A stretch of 64,000 nucleotides of DNA from NCBI GenBank assembly GCA_030549335.1, contig JAUKPH010000026.1, positions 2,418,001 through 2,482,000 on the forward strand. The letters are read 5' to 3'. The notes under the pieces were generated by a model that was given only the letters and a program-made list of their open reading frames with translations, was not told where the DNA came from and did not search any database. A program made the translations under genes and the position numbers. This stretch comes from Pontederia crassipes. Taxonomy: Eukaryota > Streptophyta > Magnoliopsida > Commelinales > Pontederiaceae. Positions 50,815-62,803 of the stretch are shown piece by piece (position 1 is the stretch's first letter; every line of letters begins with the position of its first letter).

Positions 50815-50994
50815 ACTCCGCCTATGTTTTATAGCTGGTCCTAAGTCCGGATAAAGGAGGAGGGTTGTGTTAGACCCCGACAGCCAGCGTAAAATCCTGT
50901 CGAATCGCATGAACATGGATCAACGAATGCAGAATGACATCGTATGATTTATGTAGCCGACCCCACCTAATGGGATAAGACTTTGTTGTTGTTG
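50815..50994 (+). mobile_element. Short RTE LINE derivative with 18-bp target duplication
   Basis: 180 bp flanked by TTACACAAAGGAGTGATA at 50797-50814 and 50995-51012. The first 120 bases match the 5' end of the LINEs here (CCAGCGTAAAATCCTGTCGA, ATGAACATGGATCAACGAAT). The last 60 match their 3' end (TGTAGCCGACCCCACCTAATGGG) and end in (TTG)n. The 3 kb between, including endonuclease and RT, is missing. Confidence 0.88.
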
Positions 50995-51012
50995 TTACAC
51001 AAAGGAGTGATA

Positions 51013-51607
51013 TATGTAGATTAGTTCAGTGAAATAAATTATAACAAGCTTCTAGGATAACTGTTAGGATGTGTTCCCTTTCGGAGTTTTATCATATTTC
51101 TTCCAGGTTAGTTATAGCCGTTGTTGATGTGCATCTTGGTGGGGATGGACTTCATCCGCCTACGTAAATCATCGAGTTCCAGGCAGCTGTGGATCTAAGT
51201 TGAATCAATCCAAGTGTGATCCATCATTTGACATGAAATTGTGCAGTTCTTGTTCTCTGATATGGGTCTGACTCCACAAAGATGAAAACTTGCAATTCAA
51301 GCGTGGCTCATGTGAAATTTCGTCTGAATAGAACATGAAATCAGATTTTTCTTCCTACGAATCAGATAAACGACTTCAATAACGACACTGAGAAAATTGT
51401 GCTGGCAATGAAAAATGTCAGTTGATGCTAGGTAAAAAAGGCCTCGATGGAATGTAAAGCCTTGAATATGTCCTAGAAACATTATGATACACTTACACTG
51501 GAAATCCTAGAAGATAGAAGAAAAACTCATCTTGATAGAGGAGTTTTGTTGTAAGAGGAAAAAAAGGGGACAAGGCTATCAGAGAGCACGCGGCAACATC
51601 TTCATGC
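51013..51607. other. Spacer between HSP70 and the membrane-protein gene
   Basis: About 600 bp without a recognisable gene; it would contain the 3' region of the minus-strand gene ending at 51608. Confidence 0.5.
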
Positions 51608-52613
51608 TTATGAAATGCTGAAGTTGCCAGTCGGATTAATGTTGTCGCGAGTTCTTAAAAGTATCCCTTCAACCTCCATAGGGAGGAGAAAATTTCGAAT
51701 TTGGCAGTCAGTAGAAATAGGTTCAGGTGGTGAAACAATCACGAGGACACCAGCTTTTCTACTCAACATCCCCACCACAGACAACCAATTCCCATCCCTA
51801 ATGTCCTTGTCACTCGTGCAAAGAATGCAAACAGTGAATAATGGGAGAATAATATCTAACTCAAAGATTAAATGTCGTACCCGTCTTCCAACAACAACAA
51901 CAAAGTCTTATCTCACTAGATGGGGTCGACTACATGGATCATACGACGTCATTTCGCTCTATTAGTAACGAAACCTTTCAGTATATTATTCACCAATAGA
52001 TCTTGCTCTATTACTTCAAGTGTCCGTCTTGACCTCTATCTCCCTTTTTTAATCGGACTCCAGATTATTTAATCTACTCTTCTTATTGGCACATCTAATT
52101 ATCTTCTCTGAACATGAACGATTCTCTACCATTTTCTCACTAATAGGAGCCACTCCGATTCGTTTACGTATATGATCATTCCTAATCTTATCCTAATCTT
52201 ATTTAATCTTGTATGATCACACATCCATCTCAACATCCTCATTTCGACTACCTTCACTTTACGTTCATGTTGTCGCTTCATAGCAAAAATTCACTACCAT
52301 ATAACACCGCTGACCTTATAGCAGTACGATAAAATTTTCTTTCTTTATTGGGTACTTTTCTATCACAAAGAACTCCAGTGGCTTTCCTCCACTTACACCA
52401 ACTAGCTTGAATTCTATGATTAACATCGTCATCAATCTCACCATCTTATCTTACAATTGATTCTAAATATTTAAACTTTGTCACTTGAGAAATTATATCC
52501 TCCCCTAACCTAACTTTCAAATCGTCTCTAAGTTGTTTATTTGTGAAATTGCTATGCATATATTCTGTTTTATTCCTACTTAAACGAAAATCATTTGACT
52601 CCAACGTATTTCT

Positions 52614-53684
52614 TTATATTTTTAATTTTGTATTAATCTCTTCTCTTGAATTCGCTAAAAGTACTATATCATCCGCAAATAACATGCACTTAGGTACTTC
52701 CTCTGTGATACTCTCGGATATAGCATCGATAATTAAGTTAAATAGATACGAGCTTAAAATTGATCCTTGATGTAGGCCAATTCCTATAAGAAATTCATTT
52801 GACTCACCTCCGAGTGTTCTAACCCTAGTCAATACTCCATCGTACATATCTTGTATTATCTTAATGTAGTCAACATTTACCATCTTTTGCAAGGCTTTTC
52901 AAAGTACATCCATTGATACCCGATCATACGCCATCTCTAAGTCAATGAAAGCCATATGCAAGTCTCTCCTCCTACTTCGATACTTCTCAATCATCCCCTT
53001 AGTAAATAAATCGCCTCTGTAGTGAATCTTCCTAGCATGAACCCAAATGATCTCTCAAAAATACTAGTCTTCATTCTTAATCTATGCTCAATCCATTTTT
53101 TTTCATAATTTCATTGTGTGACTCATAAGTTTAATACCTCTATAATTTGCACAATTCTGAATATTCCTTTTATTTTTGTAAATAGAAATTAATGTACTTA
53201 ATCTTCAATCATCAGACATCTTTTTTTATCGTAAAATTTTATTAAATAGTTTACATAACCACAACACATCTTTTTCTCCTAAACATTTCCAAACTTCAAT
53301 CGGTATACCATCCGGTCCAACGACTTTACCATTTTCCATTTTCTTAAAAGTTTCGCTAACCTTCGAGACTCTAGTTTTACGATAAAATGACATATTAAGT
53401 TCACATTCGCTAACTATCAAGTCCATCAAATCACAACGGAAACTTTCACATCCATCATTAAATAACTTGTAGAAAAACTCTTCGCATATGTTCTTAATAT
53501 CTCCCTCAGTAACTAAAATCTTGCCAACTTTATTTTTTATGCATCTTACTTGATCCAAATCTCTCGACTCCTTTTTATTCCTTGCAATCTTGTAAATCCT
53601 TTGTTCACCAACCTTTGTCCCTAACATTTTATAAAATCTCTCATATGTTTTAGCACGAGCATCACTAACTGTCTTTCTTAGCAT
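52614..53684 (-). pseudogene. LINE reverse transcriptase, broken
   Basis: Two open blocks: 53226-53684 (fingers; GKVVGPDGIPIEVWK, the RT motif typical of non-LTR elements) and 52614-52892 (palm; GLHQGSILSSYLFNLIIDAI, FADDIVLLA with the catalytic DD). The stretch 52893-53225 is interrupted by stops. Confidence 0.88.
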
Positions 53685-54135
53685 CCCTTTTCGTCAAACG
53701 ATACTTTTCACAATTGTCAGAACTATTGTCCAAATGTATCGCCTTGAAACAATTCTTCTTATTACGCACATTTTCTTCTTCATTCCACCACCAAGTCTCC
53801 TTATCTCGTGGTCCAAAATCTTTTGATTATCTTAAAATGGCTTTAGCAACCATTTCAACCTTTTTTGCCACATTCTCTCACATGATACTAGCATCTCCTT
53901 CTAACTCCCACACACTTTCCTCTAATAACTTACTTCTAAAAGTCTCTCGCTTCTCCCCCTTTAACTGTCACCACTTGATCTTTCGATCAAAAACTATTCG
54001 GGATTTTGGTTTTATACATTTCATTTGCATATCAAGAACTAACAATCTATGTTGTGTAGTCACCCCATGCCCAGGAATTACTTTGCAATTAGTACAGCGT
54101 CTTTTATCAGTATTTCTTGTCAAGAAAAAATCGAT

Positions 54136-54941
54136 TTAAGACCTATGGGTTCCACTTTTGTATGTGATTAAATGTTCCTCTCTCTTCCTAAAACAAGTGT
54201 TGATAATCTTAAGGTCGTATGCTAAAGAAAAATCAATAATAGTTTGTCCTTCCTCATTCAACTCTCCAAAACCAAAACCACCATGAACCCTTGCATGTGG
54301 TCCTGCATCTTTACCAACATGTCCATTAAGGTCTCCCCCAATATAAACTTTCTTGGTTGTTGGTATACTTTCAATCAAACATTCCATATCTGCCCAAACT
54401 TTTCCTTGAGATGTGATTCTGCTCCTACTTGGGGTGCATATGCACTAATAATATTCATAATCTCCTTTCCAACAATTACTTTCACGAATATGATTCGATC
54501 CTCAATCCTTTTAACTTCCACAACATTCTTCCTCCATTCTGCATCCGCGATAATACCAACACCATTCCTTCCATTTACCTTACCTGTGTACCAAAGTTTG
54601 GAACCATTTAAAATAATCTCTTTACTTCCCTCTCATACCCATCTAGTTTCTTGCAAGCATAAGATACTAATCTTACGCTGGTCCATTACTTGTGCCACCT
54701 CGAGGCGCTTCCCATTCAACGTCCCAATGTTCCAAGAACCTAATCTGACCTTAGTCTCATGAACTAGCTTCTTTAACCGCCTCCGTCCATTAGAGTGCGA
54801 TAGCCCTTGCTCATTTAACATTGCATTCAGGCGATGATGCAACGGCTCTTGCTCTCTTATCACTGTACCCGAGCTGTATAGCGCGTTACTTACGGGTAAC
54901 GACCTAACATTAACACAATATATTCGTTGATCCATGTTCAT
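54136..54941 (-). pseudogene. LINE apurinic/apyrimidinic-type endonuclease, broken
   Basis: LGSWNIGTLNGK and ILCLQETRWV near 54640-54760, then YIGGDLNGHVGKDAG near 54310 and HRSQIDFFL near 54130, the catalytic Glu, Asp-x-Asn and late motifs of EEP-family endonucleases. A stop near 54635 and a frameshift separate the parts. Confidence 0.85.
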
Positions 54942-57352
54942 GAGATTCGACAGGGTTTTACGCTAGCTGTCGGGACCTAACACAACCCTCCTCTTTTATT
55001 CGAGCTTGGGACCGGAGCTTGGGACCGACTATAGAAAATAGGCGGAGTTCCGTACCCGTCTTCCAATCGCAATAAATAAGCATCAGTAGACAGTTTTCTT
55101 CCATGCAACCACTTCTTCAGGGTGGCGGATATCTCTCTCTTTTTGCTTGTATTGATGAGTACATTCTCCTTGACAAGGGGAATCACCTTGGAATTATTAC
55201 CAGCTTTAACAAGAATCCTTGAACCAGATTTCATATCTGTCATGTAGAAGTCTGTAATCATCTTCTGCCAAAGGCACAAAAGCTATAATGAGCACGACAA
55301 AAGTTATAGTCAAATTTTATCTAAGTTATAATAGAATGTGCAGATGTAAAGAAAACAACGGAAACATCAATTTGATTTTTTTTGAAAATATTTTTTTTAT
55401 AATAGAAATATGAGAAAAAAGAAAGAGGGTGGGGGCAGGGACTTGGTGCTCAATCTCAAATCACTGAAGCTAATCAATCCTCTACAATGATTCCTCAGTT
55501 CTTCTTCCTCTTTATGCTGTCATATCATGCTTCAAACTCCATATCCCTTATGCCTTCCATCTCCCTATATATATAGACTTAAGTGCTCAGTGTATATAGT
55601 CAACCCTGCCTCCACTTTTTATTAGGTTCACGTTCATCCCCCTCATGGCCTGCCACCTTGTAACTTCAGCATCACAGGCCACTACTGTTCCAACTCCCTC
55701 CCTCTTCCTCTCTGATGCCTCCACTTTTTATTAGGTTCTTCACCATCATGGCCTGCCTCCTTTTAACCCCCGCATCACAGGCCACTGATGTTTCCAGCTC
55801 CACGCCCTTCAAATTTTCTATGTCCACATTTTGTTATGATACCAAACTCAAGCTAACTCCTCTAGATACTATATAGAATTAATTTATTTATTATCCTGTT
55901 CTCACTTATCACAGGCTATCACTGTGTAACATCTCAGTCACAAAAACAAGCGAGAATATTGAGTTCATCATTATATCTGTCCATGCTTCAACATAGCAAT
56001 GAATACAAGGTGTGAGGCACCTTGACCACCAACTCCACAAGTCTTATGGTTGACATTATTGGTGTTTCTATGTAACTACTAATTTGTTTGGGAGCTCAGC
56101 ATTGTTAGTTTGATCTATTTCAGATATTAGGATTCAGTGCCACGACAACAGATGTTCTTGGACCGAGTATATAACATTTCTACATATCCCTTTGAAAAGG
56201 ATATTTCTAAATCTTCAACCTTCTTTTCTCATTCCAGGACTAATACAATACGCCCATGCAAACAGAAGTTAGATTATTGATTGTAAAGGTCTATCATCTG
56301 TAACTAACATAAATTAACATCATAGAAATATGCTGTTAAGTTAGATCAAGCAAAAGTGTAAAATGTAACTTGAAATGTCAGTGAACTCTATGTGGCCCCT
56401 TTTATGAAATCCCTACTCCATTGAGGAAAAGGATCCAAGTAAGAAAGGGTAGTCTTAGTTCAGGCTTGGTTCAGCGAAAACATCATAGTTGTATGAGTTC
56501 AATAAGAAATATGGTTCAATTATCCACACATCATGAATTTTGGTCATTGTTATTTCATTTCAAATTTTATAGTTTCCTTATCACAATACAAATACCAGAA
56601 CAAAAAAAAAACATGAGAAATGACAAGTTCTAATATCTCAAAGCAATTTATGTACTTCATTTACTTAAAATAAATATGTACTTCATTTGTTTGTCAAGAA
56701 AAAGAAAATCAAGAATGGAGTGCTTCCGAATTCTTAATGCATGCCTATGTTACCTCCATGTAGGTCAAATTCCACCCGAGCCTCCGATAGTTCGCATTTA
56801 GGCATTTGTTTATCCATCCGCTACATTCATACAAAGCCAGGCAAAGGAAATAACATGAATAGTTAGAGAAGAAATAAATCTGTAAATGATACTTCTTTAA
56901 TTCAGTAAGCTTACAAAGTTAACTGTTTGAGCAATATTCAGATAAAAAGACTACACAATTGCACCAGCGCACTATGGATTAAACCAAATCCAAGAAGAAC
57001 GAAAGGTACGACCGTAATGCATACTCAGAACGAGGTTTACCCCAGTGATCTTGACCAGCTGACCATCCATGGCACCGCGCAGATCGGATTCGGGGAACCG
57101 GTCGGCGAAGAGCAACGCGGCCCGGTTTCGGCGGTGCGCGACGGCGTTCCAGAGGAGGAAAGCGAACACGAGGGCAGACAGGACGAGGAGGGAGACGAGA
57201 AAAAGGGCGTTTCGGACTACGACGAGGATGAAGAGCGCGACGGCGAGGCCGGCGAGGAGGAGGGGAACGAGAACGCAGGGCACGGCGGCCGGGATCGGCG
57301 GCGGCGCGAAACGCTGCCGGCCGCCATCACCGGCGCTAGATAGATCGTTCAT

Positions 57353-58478
57353 CGTTCCTACGGCGCCGGTGAAGTCGCCGGTGACCGCATCGGTCGCCGG
57401 CGGCAGCACTTTTTGGAGGTGGCGTGGGGTTTAAGGGACCGAAGCGGTTTTCGAGGACGGGAAAACGTGACCGTTGCGCGACTTGAGCTGACACGCGCAC
57501 GGGATCGCTTAAATAAGTAAATAGGCCCTCGACATCGTAGGCCCAATAACCCAACTGTGCATGCAGTTGGCCCACCACGAATAATGTCTTTTTTTTTTTC
57601 CTTGCTAACGTATCGTATTGTTTAATTGACGGTAAATATCATAACTTACTTTTAACTGATAGAGTTGCATTGTACTTAATATACGTTCTCTTCCTAAGTA
57701 GTTTTGCAAGGACTTACAAACATATATCATATGTAATAACATTATTTACTCAAATATTTATTATAATCCAGTTACATATAGTTATTTTGTGGTATAAACA
57801 TAGAAACAAGTGCTTATTTGTAATCCTTTTCATCACTGCTCTCTTTATGGGCTGCCGAAGGTTGATGCAAGATTTATTATTTGTATGTGTTTCATCAGGT
57901 ATCGGTTGATGTGCAATAAGTGATCGTACGTTGGAACGGGGACAGGAATGCCATGACATGTCAGTGAGCAGTATGGGTAGCAACTTCCATTTTTTGAGTG
58001 TAAGTAATCCTGAAAGAACTCGTCAAAGGAAAAGAAAAAGAAATCACCATGATGAACCCAACCAACCCTCACAGTCACCATTAATGGTAGACAGACAAGC
58101 AGGCATGTGAAAACATTCGGCATTCAGTTCCCTCAGAGTGACATGCATGCATCATGCATGTTGATTTCCACTCTTGTCCTTCACCATTTAATGATAGGTC
58201 TCAGCCCTGATAGACTTGCAAAGTGGTCGCTAATATCAAAAGATTTGATCTTGCATTGCAAAAAAAAAGAAAACACAAGACAACAGTGGAGTGAAATGAA
58301 ACATGATATCTCCTAATTTCGACATAGCCGTGTTCCTGTAAAACTAATAGCACTACTGACGTGATATTATAATGATCTACTTGTAGCCCATCACATATGA
58401 CAAGGCCTGGCCTCCTGCTGCAGCGGCATGGCAAAGGGTATTGATGAAGCAAATTGTTGGAAGCCTTGTGATTTCATC
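57353..58478. other. Region between two minus-strand genes
   Basis: GC-rich just upstream of the membrane-protein start (57353-57480; probably its 5' UTR and promoter), then AT-rich. No further gene is supported. Confidence 0.5.
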
Positions 58479-60084
58479 CTATTTCATCTTCTGAGGTGAT
58501 CTTTTTGCTGCGGACTCGATCTCCGATATCTCATCTGGAGTAAGGCGCCATCCGAGGGAACCCAGGTTCTGTCTTACTTGCTCAACTGTTTTCACGCCTG
58601 GAATTGGGATATATGGCTCCTTTGCAGATGCACCAATTTTTATTGCCCCCTGAATTGGCATGCAACATATCCAGACGCAAGTAAGGAAAGTTCATTAGTA
58701 AAACACATGCTCTATCTTTCCACTACGAACTAATCTGCAAGTAAACGAGAACTGTCAATTGGAAGGAAAACCTGTGACATGGTCTTTCCTCTCCTTTGGG
58801 CGATGTTTCTCAGTGAATTGAGCAAAGGTTCCAGACCAGGAAGAATTTGACGAAACAGCAAAGCCTTGCAATATATATGTAGAATAAGACAACTCCAACT
58901 GTCAGGTTGTGTGCGCGTTTAATCAATACGTCCACTCTTAGAACTATGCAGCACAAGTTTGATGCAGGTAATCACCGTGGTCCACTTGGAAGATTGGAGC
59001 TTGTATATTTCCCTGTAAGCATTCCCAGTCCAAGGGGGCCGTAAGCAATCAAACGAACACCTAGAGAATCACACACTTCTTTCAGCTTCATTTGCCCGTC
59101 GTTCATGCTCAGCAAAGAATATTGAACCTGCACGTAACGTCTTCAAAATTCGGTCCCAATATAGTTGTCGAATTCAAGACGGCATCACCTTTCATTTGAC
59201 CTAATTTTATAAAACTTTGCAGCGAAAACATAATATAATAAAACTTAAGACAATAACATCATAAACAACGAAAGACTTAAACATAAACTTACAATCCCAA
59301 GATAACATACTAGTCCATGGACCTAGTAGGCTCTACCGTATACCCAAACAGAGAGTTTTTACAACATAGTGAGTTCAAGTAAAATACCTGACTCCATAAG
59401 ATCCATAAGTCATATATAAACGATTCTTATAATAGTTCATCATAATGACATAATAATAGTAAAATAACTTGGGTCGTAGTCCGACTCGTCCATGTGCAAC
59501 GTCTTCGTCAAGAGGCCCTAACCGCTGAACCTAATCCTCATCCATACCTACACGGATCCATGAGGTGCAGGAGATTTCTCCCGTTAGAGTATGTTGAAGT
59601 CCATGCATGCTATAACTTTATAACATAATCTCTACATGTCATGACATATGCATTTCATCATCATGGAACATAAATCATATGCATGCTATGAGCTACTTAT
59701 GCATATTACATGGCATGTGAACATATCAACATGGCAAGATATGATAACATGTAACATCATAATCTTTAAATCAAACATATCATAACTTATCATCATGCTA
59801 ATGCATATCATGTCTTATCTTACTTTGCTTTATCATCTTTCATCATGTCATGATATGATATGACAAGTGGACATTTACATTGCATCATCATACGTACATA
59901 CTTCATCATACTTCTTTAACATCTTTACTTTATGTCACAAGTCATTCATCATTCATCTTTTCATCTTTTCATCTTTCATCTTTACTTAGATACTTTCTTA
60001 TCTTGTTGATTGGGAAGACAATGTTGAGTTCATGGGAAAAAGACTAGCTAGGCCATAATTTGGGTTCGAGGGAGGCCAATAGAG

Positions 60085-60245
60085 ACGTCACGCTTAAGGG
60101 TGGAACTCGCCTTCTGATTCCACGTATGCCCAATAGAAATGTCACGCTTAAGGGTGGAACTCATCTCAACTTATGAAAACGCCACACTTAAGGGTGGAAC
60201 TCGTCTCCCCGAGAAATGTCACGCTTAAGGGTGGAACTCATTTCT
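60085..60245. repeat. Four copies of a GTCACGCTTAAGGGTGGAACTC unit
   Basis: The motif CGCTTAAGGGTGGAACTC (one copy CACTTAAGG) occurs four times at 35-60-bp spacing. The type B LTR at 43230-43335 has three decayed copies in reverse, so it is an LTR feature. Confidence 0.85.
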
Positions 60246-60409
60246 CCTCCTCGATTACAACAAGTCACATTCACGCCAATCCATCTTTTACTTGCATTCA
60301 TCAATACATACAATCATTCATGCATGTTACATGTTTTAACCCTATTTAAGGTCATACATACTTCAAATCATACTATATGTGGACATTCAATCATAGCCAA
60401 TCAACTTCT

Positions 60410-60990
60410 AGAACGGTCGACCGTTTTGGGTAACGATCGATCATTGGAAGGGTATCAGTCAATCGGTTGGGCTATCGATCGACCGTTATGGTCCTTTCGG
60501 ACGACCGAAATCAGACTTCGGTTCATCCGCTAATCACAGAATGTGACACTCTTCTAAATCGGACGACCGCTGGAGTAACGGTCGGTCGCTACTGATCCTT
60601 TCGGACGTCTGAAATGAGCTTCGGCTCGTCCGCTAATCACAGTATGTGACTACCGCTCAAATCGGACGATCGATGAGATATCGGTCGACCGATACTTGAC
60701 TTTCGGATGACCGAAATAAGGTGCTCAAACGTCCGCTAATCACAGAATGTGTCGAATATTTCAATCACTTAAATCGGACGACCGCTGGTATATCGCTTGA
60801 CCGTTACATAGTTATCGGACGATCGAAACAAGGTGTTTGGTCGACCGCTAATCACAGAATGTTCGACCCTTCCAAAATGGACGACCATTATAGAATCGGT
60901 CGACCGCTGGACAGAGTGCGAGACTACAATTGGTCTCCAGAACGATCGATCGATACATTATCGATCGCCCGTTCTGGGTCGACAGAAACT
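60410..60990. repeat. Palindrome array in the type B solo LTR
   Basis: About four units of 92-113 bp marked by GCTAATCACAGAATGTG (60530, 60642, 60734 and 60847), each with CGGTCGACCG-like and TTTCGGACGACCGAAA-like palindromes. It corresponds to 42490-43065 in reverse. Confidence 0.87.
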
Positions 60991-62803
60991 CGATTTCTAC
61001 ATTTTTTTCTTCCTAATCATGCATACATTGACATATTGAACATATACTTGATTCCAAACATTATATAAGATATTTCTTAACATTCTTAGCATTCTAATCA
61101 TGAACTACATGGAATTTTAACATAATGGCTTTCAACATGCTAATCACACTTATAAGTGTACTTGAGCTTTAAACATTTTCATAATGAAACCACATAACAA
61201 GAACATTCTAATACTAAGCATAATGGGCAAATTAGAGCATTGAACTATGAATCACATGGCATTCTAAGCATGATTAGCAAAAGCATAATAAGCATGATAA
61301 CATGAAACATATTATATTTTAATCATGATTAATAATGAACATAAATCACTAATGCACATTCTCTAACCCTTAAGCTTAAGAACAAAAGGTTTGTCCTTCA
61401 TGTCCTAATCCATACATTCACATATCATTATGGGAGGGTTTAGGGAGGTTTGGATCCCCTCAAACATACCTTAATAGCTTATGTCAAAAAACCTAGCTTC
61501 TTTCCTCCTCTTAATCCTCATGGTTCGCTACAGTAAATAGGGAGAGAGGGAGACGTTGTGAGTTAATCACTTGCTAATAATTCAGAAAGGAGAGAAGAAA
61601 CATACTTGCTGGAACCAGGGTGCTTGCTATTGTTTAATGGATAATAAAAGAAGACTTACCGTAGCAGAGGGATGGGTGTTGGTGCTGTGGCTGGCTGTGA
61701 GGAACTTGGGAGAGGGAGAATGAGCAAGGGATCACTGTAGCAACAGGGGGGTTTGCTTAGTGTTACTTTCGGCTGGGGTAGGTAAGGCTTGCATTAGGAC
61801 ATTGGTTTAGAGTGTCAGCACACATAGGTTTGGGCTTCCTGGGCTGAGGGCGCCAGTGGGCTTCTTTGTTTGTTTGTTTCTTTTTTTTTTTTTTTGATTT
61901 TACATCAGGATATTACACTGCATGTCAGCAGCCGCTTATCAAGTGAAATGCTGCAACTAATCAGTGCTATACATTTTGATGCTGATGAGTTAGTTATCAC
62001 TTATTAGACATGGTGTAATAGATTTATCACCCGAGCAGAGCACAATGGAACACCCCCGAGATTCTAGATAATCTTGAATCTTGATAAGCTGCTTCGGTCC
62101 GTAATTTACTGACTCCAACTGCGCGGACTAACCCCTGCAAGGATCAACATAGAATTCAATAATTTTCAATTCCCAAAGACTAGTGAACTAGTTTTTGCCT
62201 TGAAATTAATGTGATAACTGATGCTATAATTCTTCTAGGATATACCACACAAGCAACAGATGTAAATGGAGCATCAATTAGTGATTGCCAACAAATGTAT
62301 CTTTAGGAATATACATCTAGTCCTAAAGCAGTAGCCTTAGCATTCCATGTATTTTTCGCTGCATCGTAAAATATATCTCGGACATCAAAGACTGAATATC
62401 TTGGTTTTTTTACAAATCAGAAAAAATAACAGAAGAAAGTAGGCCAGGTTGGTTATTGGATCTTGAGCTTAGCACATTAAATCAGGGACTGCGAGAGCAA
62501 ATGACTCCCTAGATATTGGGAACTGCTCTCTGAATATAAAAGTAAGCATAATAACCATCTCATACATTGCAATTGCAACTAAACCATCCCAAAGAGCTCG
62601 CTCTTGCAATGGTGCATAATTTGCAGTCGACCAGTGCAACTGTCCTATTGCAATTTGATCCAGCTGTAGTCTTTCTAGTGATGACCTGCAATTAAATGTA
62701 CGAAGTAGGAACGCATTAGTCTCATTTTAGCTCTAGCGACCCGACGCTAACATCTTTATTTTTCTATAATTTTATTTTATTTTTTAAAACTATTTTACTT
62801 GCA

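Larger units (their letters stand above)
51892..55050 (-). mobile_element. Near full-length RTE-clade LINE
   Basis: 3.16 kb on the minus strand with a (TTG)n tail (CAA repeats at 51889-51903) and flanking copies of CGTACCCGTCTTCCAA (51876-51891 and 55051-55066). The 5' end (CTCCGCCTATTTTCTATAG) matches 50815 and 62804. Domain order is endonuclease then RT, as in RTE elements. Frameshifts and stops make it inactive. It lies in the same orientation as the host gene. Confidence 0.92.
51608..57352 (-). pseudogene. At1g16860-like membrane protein, split by a LINE and lacking an exon
   Basis: Four exons on the minus strand match plant At1g16860-type membrane proteins (function unknown). Exon 1, 57352-57041, starts MNDLSSAGDGGRQRF. 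It encodes two hydrophobic helices (VLVPLLLAGLAVALFILVVV and ALFLVSLLVLSALVFAFLLW) and ends FPESDLRGAMDGQLVKITG. A small exon, 56820-56754, reads LGWNLTYME. The exon 55264-55056 encodes DFYMTDMKSGSRILVKAGN ... LLRLEDG. The last, 51812-51608, encodes DGNWLSVVGMLSRK ... PPEPIS and stops with TAA. Splice phases fit between the last three exons. Between exon 1 (phase 0) and the small exon (needs two bases) a family exon with a Cys-containing segment is not found, so the gene is probably dead. A LINE occupies most of the last intron. Confidence 0.72.
59133..61917 (-). mobile_element. Solo LTR of the type B gypsy family
   Basis: 2,785 bp. On the minus strand it starts TGTAATATCCTGATG and ends GACGTTACG, with a perfect 5-bp duplication (CTGCA on the plus strand, 59128-59132 and 61918-61922). 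It aligns with the LTR at 41657-44283. No coding region remains. It is inserted precisely at the 3' splice site of an aldo/keto reductase intron. Confidence 0.93.
58479..62685 (-). pseudogene. Aldo/keto reductase (At1g06690-like), 3' exons only, decayed
   Basis: Plant chloroplast-type aldo/keto reductase, an NADPH-dependent carbonyl reductase barrel. Exons on the minus strand: 62685-62556 (SSLERLQLDQIAIGQLHWST), 62134-62031 (GLVRAVGVS), 59127-58976 (VQYSLLSMNDGQMKLKEVCD, LIAYGPLGLGMLTGKY), 58864-58772 (LLFRQILPGLEPLLNSLRN) and 58649-58479 (YIPIPGVKTVEQVRQNLG, ending AAKRSPQKMK). Damage: +1 and +2 shifts in the second exon; the acceptor before 58864 reads GCAA-G instead of GCAG; offsetting indels scramble the start of the last exon; the usual C-terminus is replaced by an early TAG. 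The N-terminal exons, with the catalytic Asp/Tyr/Lys, would lie beyond 62700, where a LINE begins. A solo LTR splits the gene at an intron-exon border. Confidence 0.85.
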
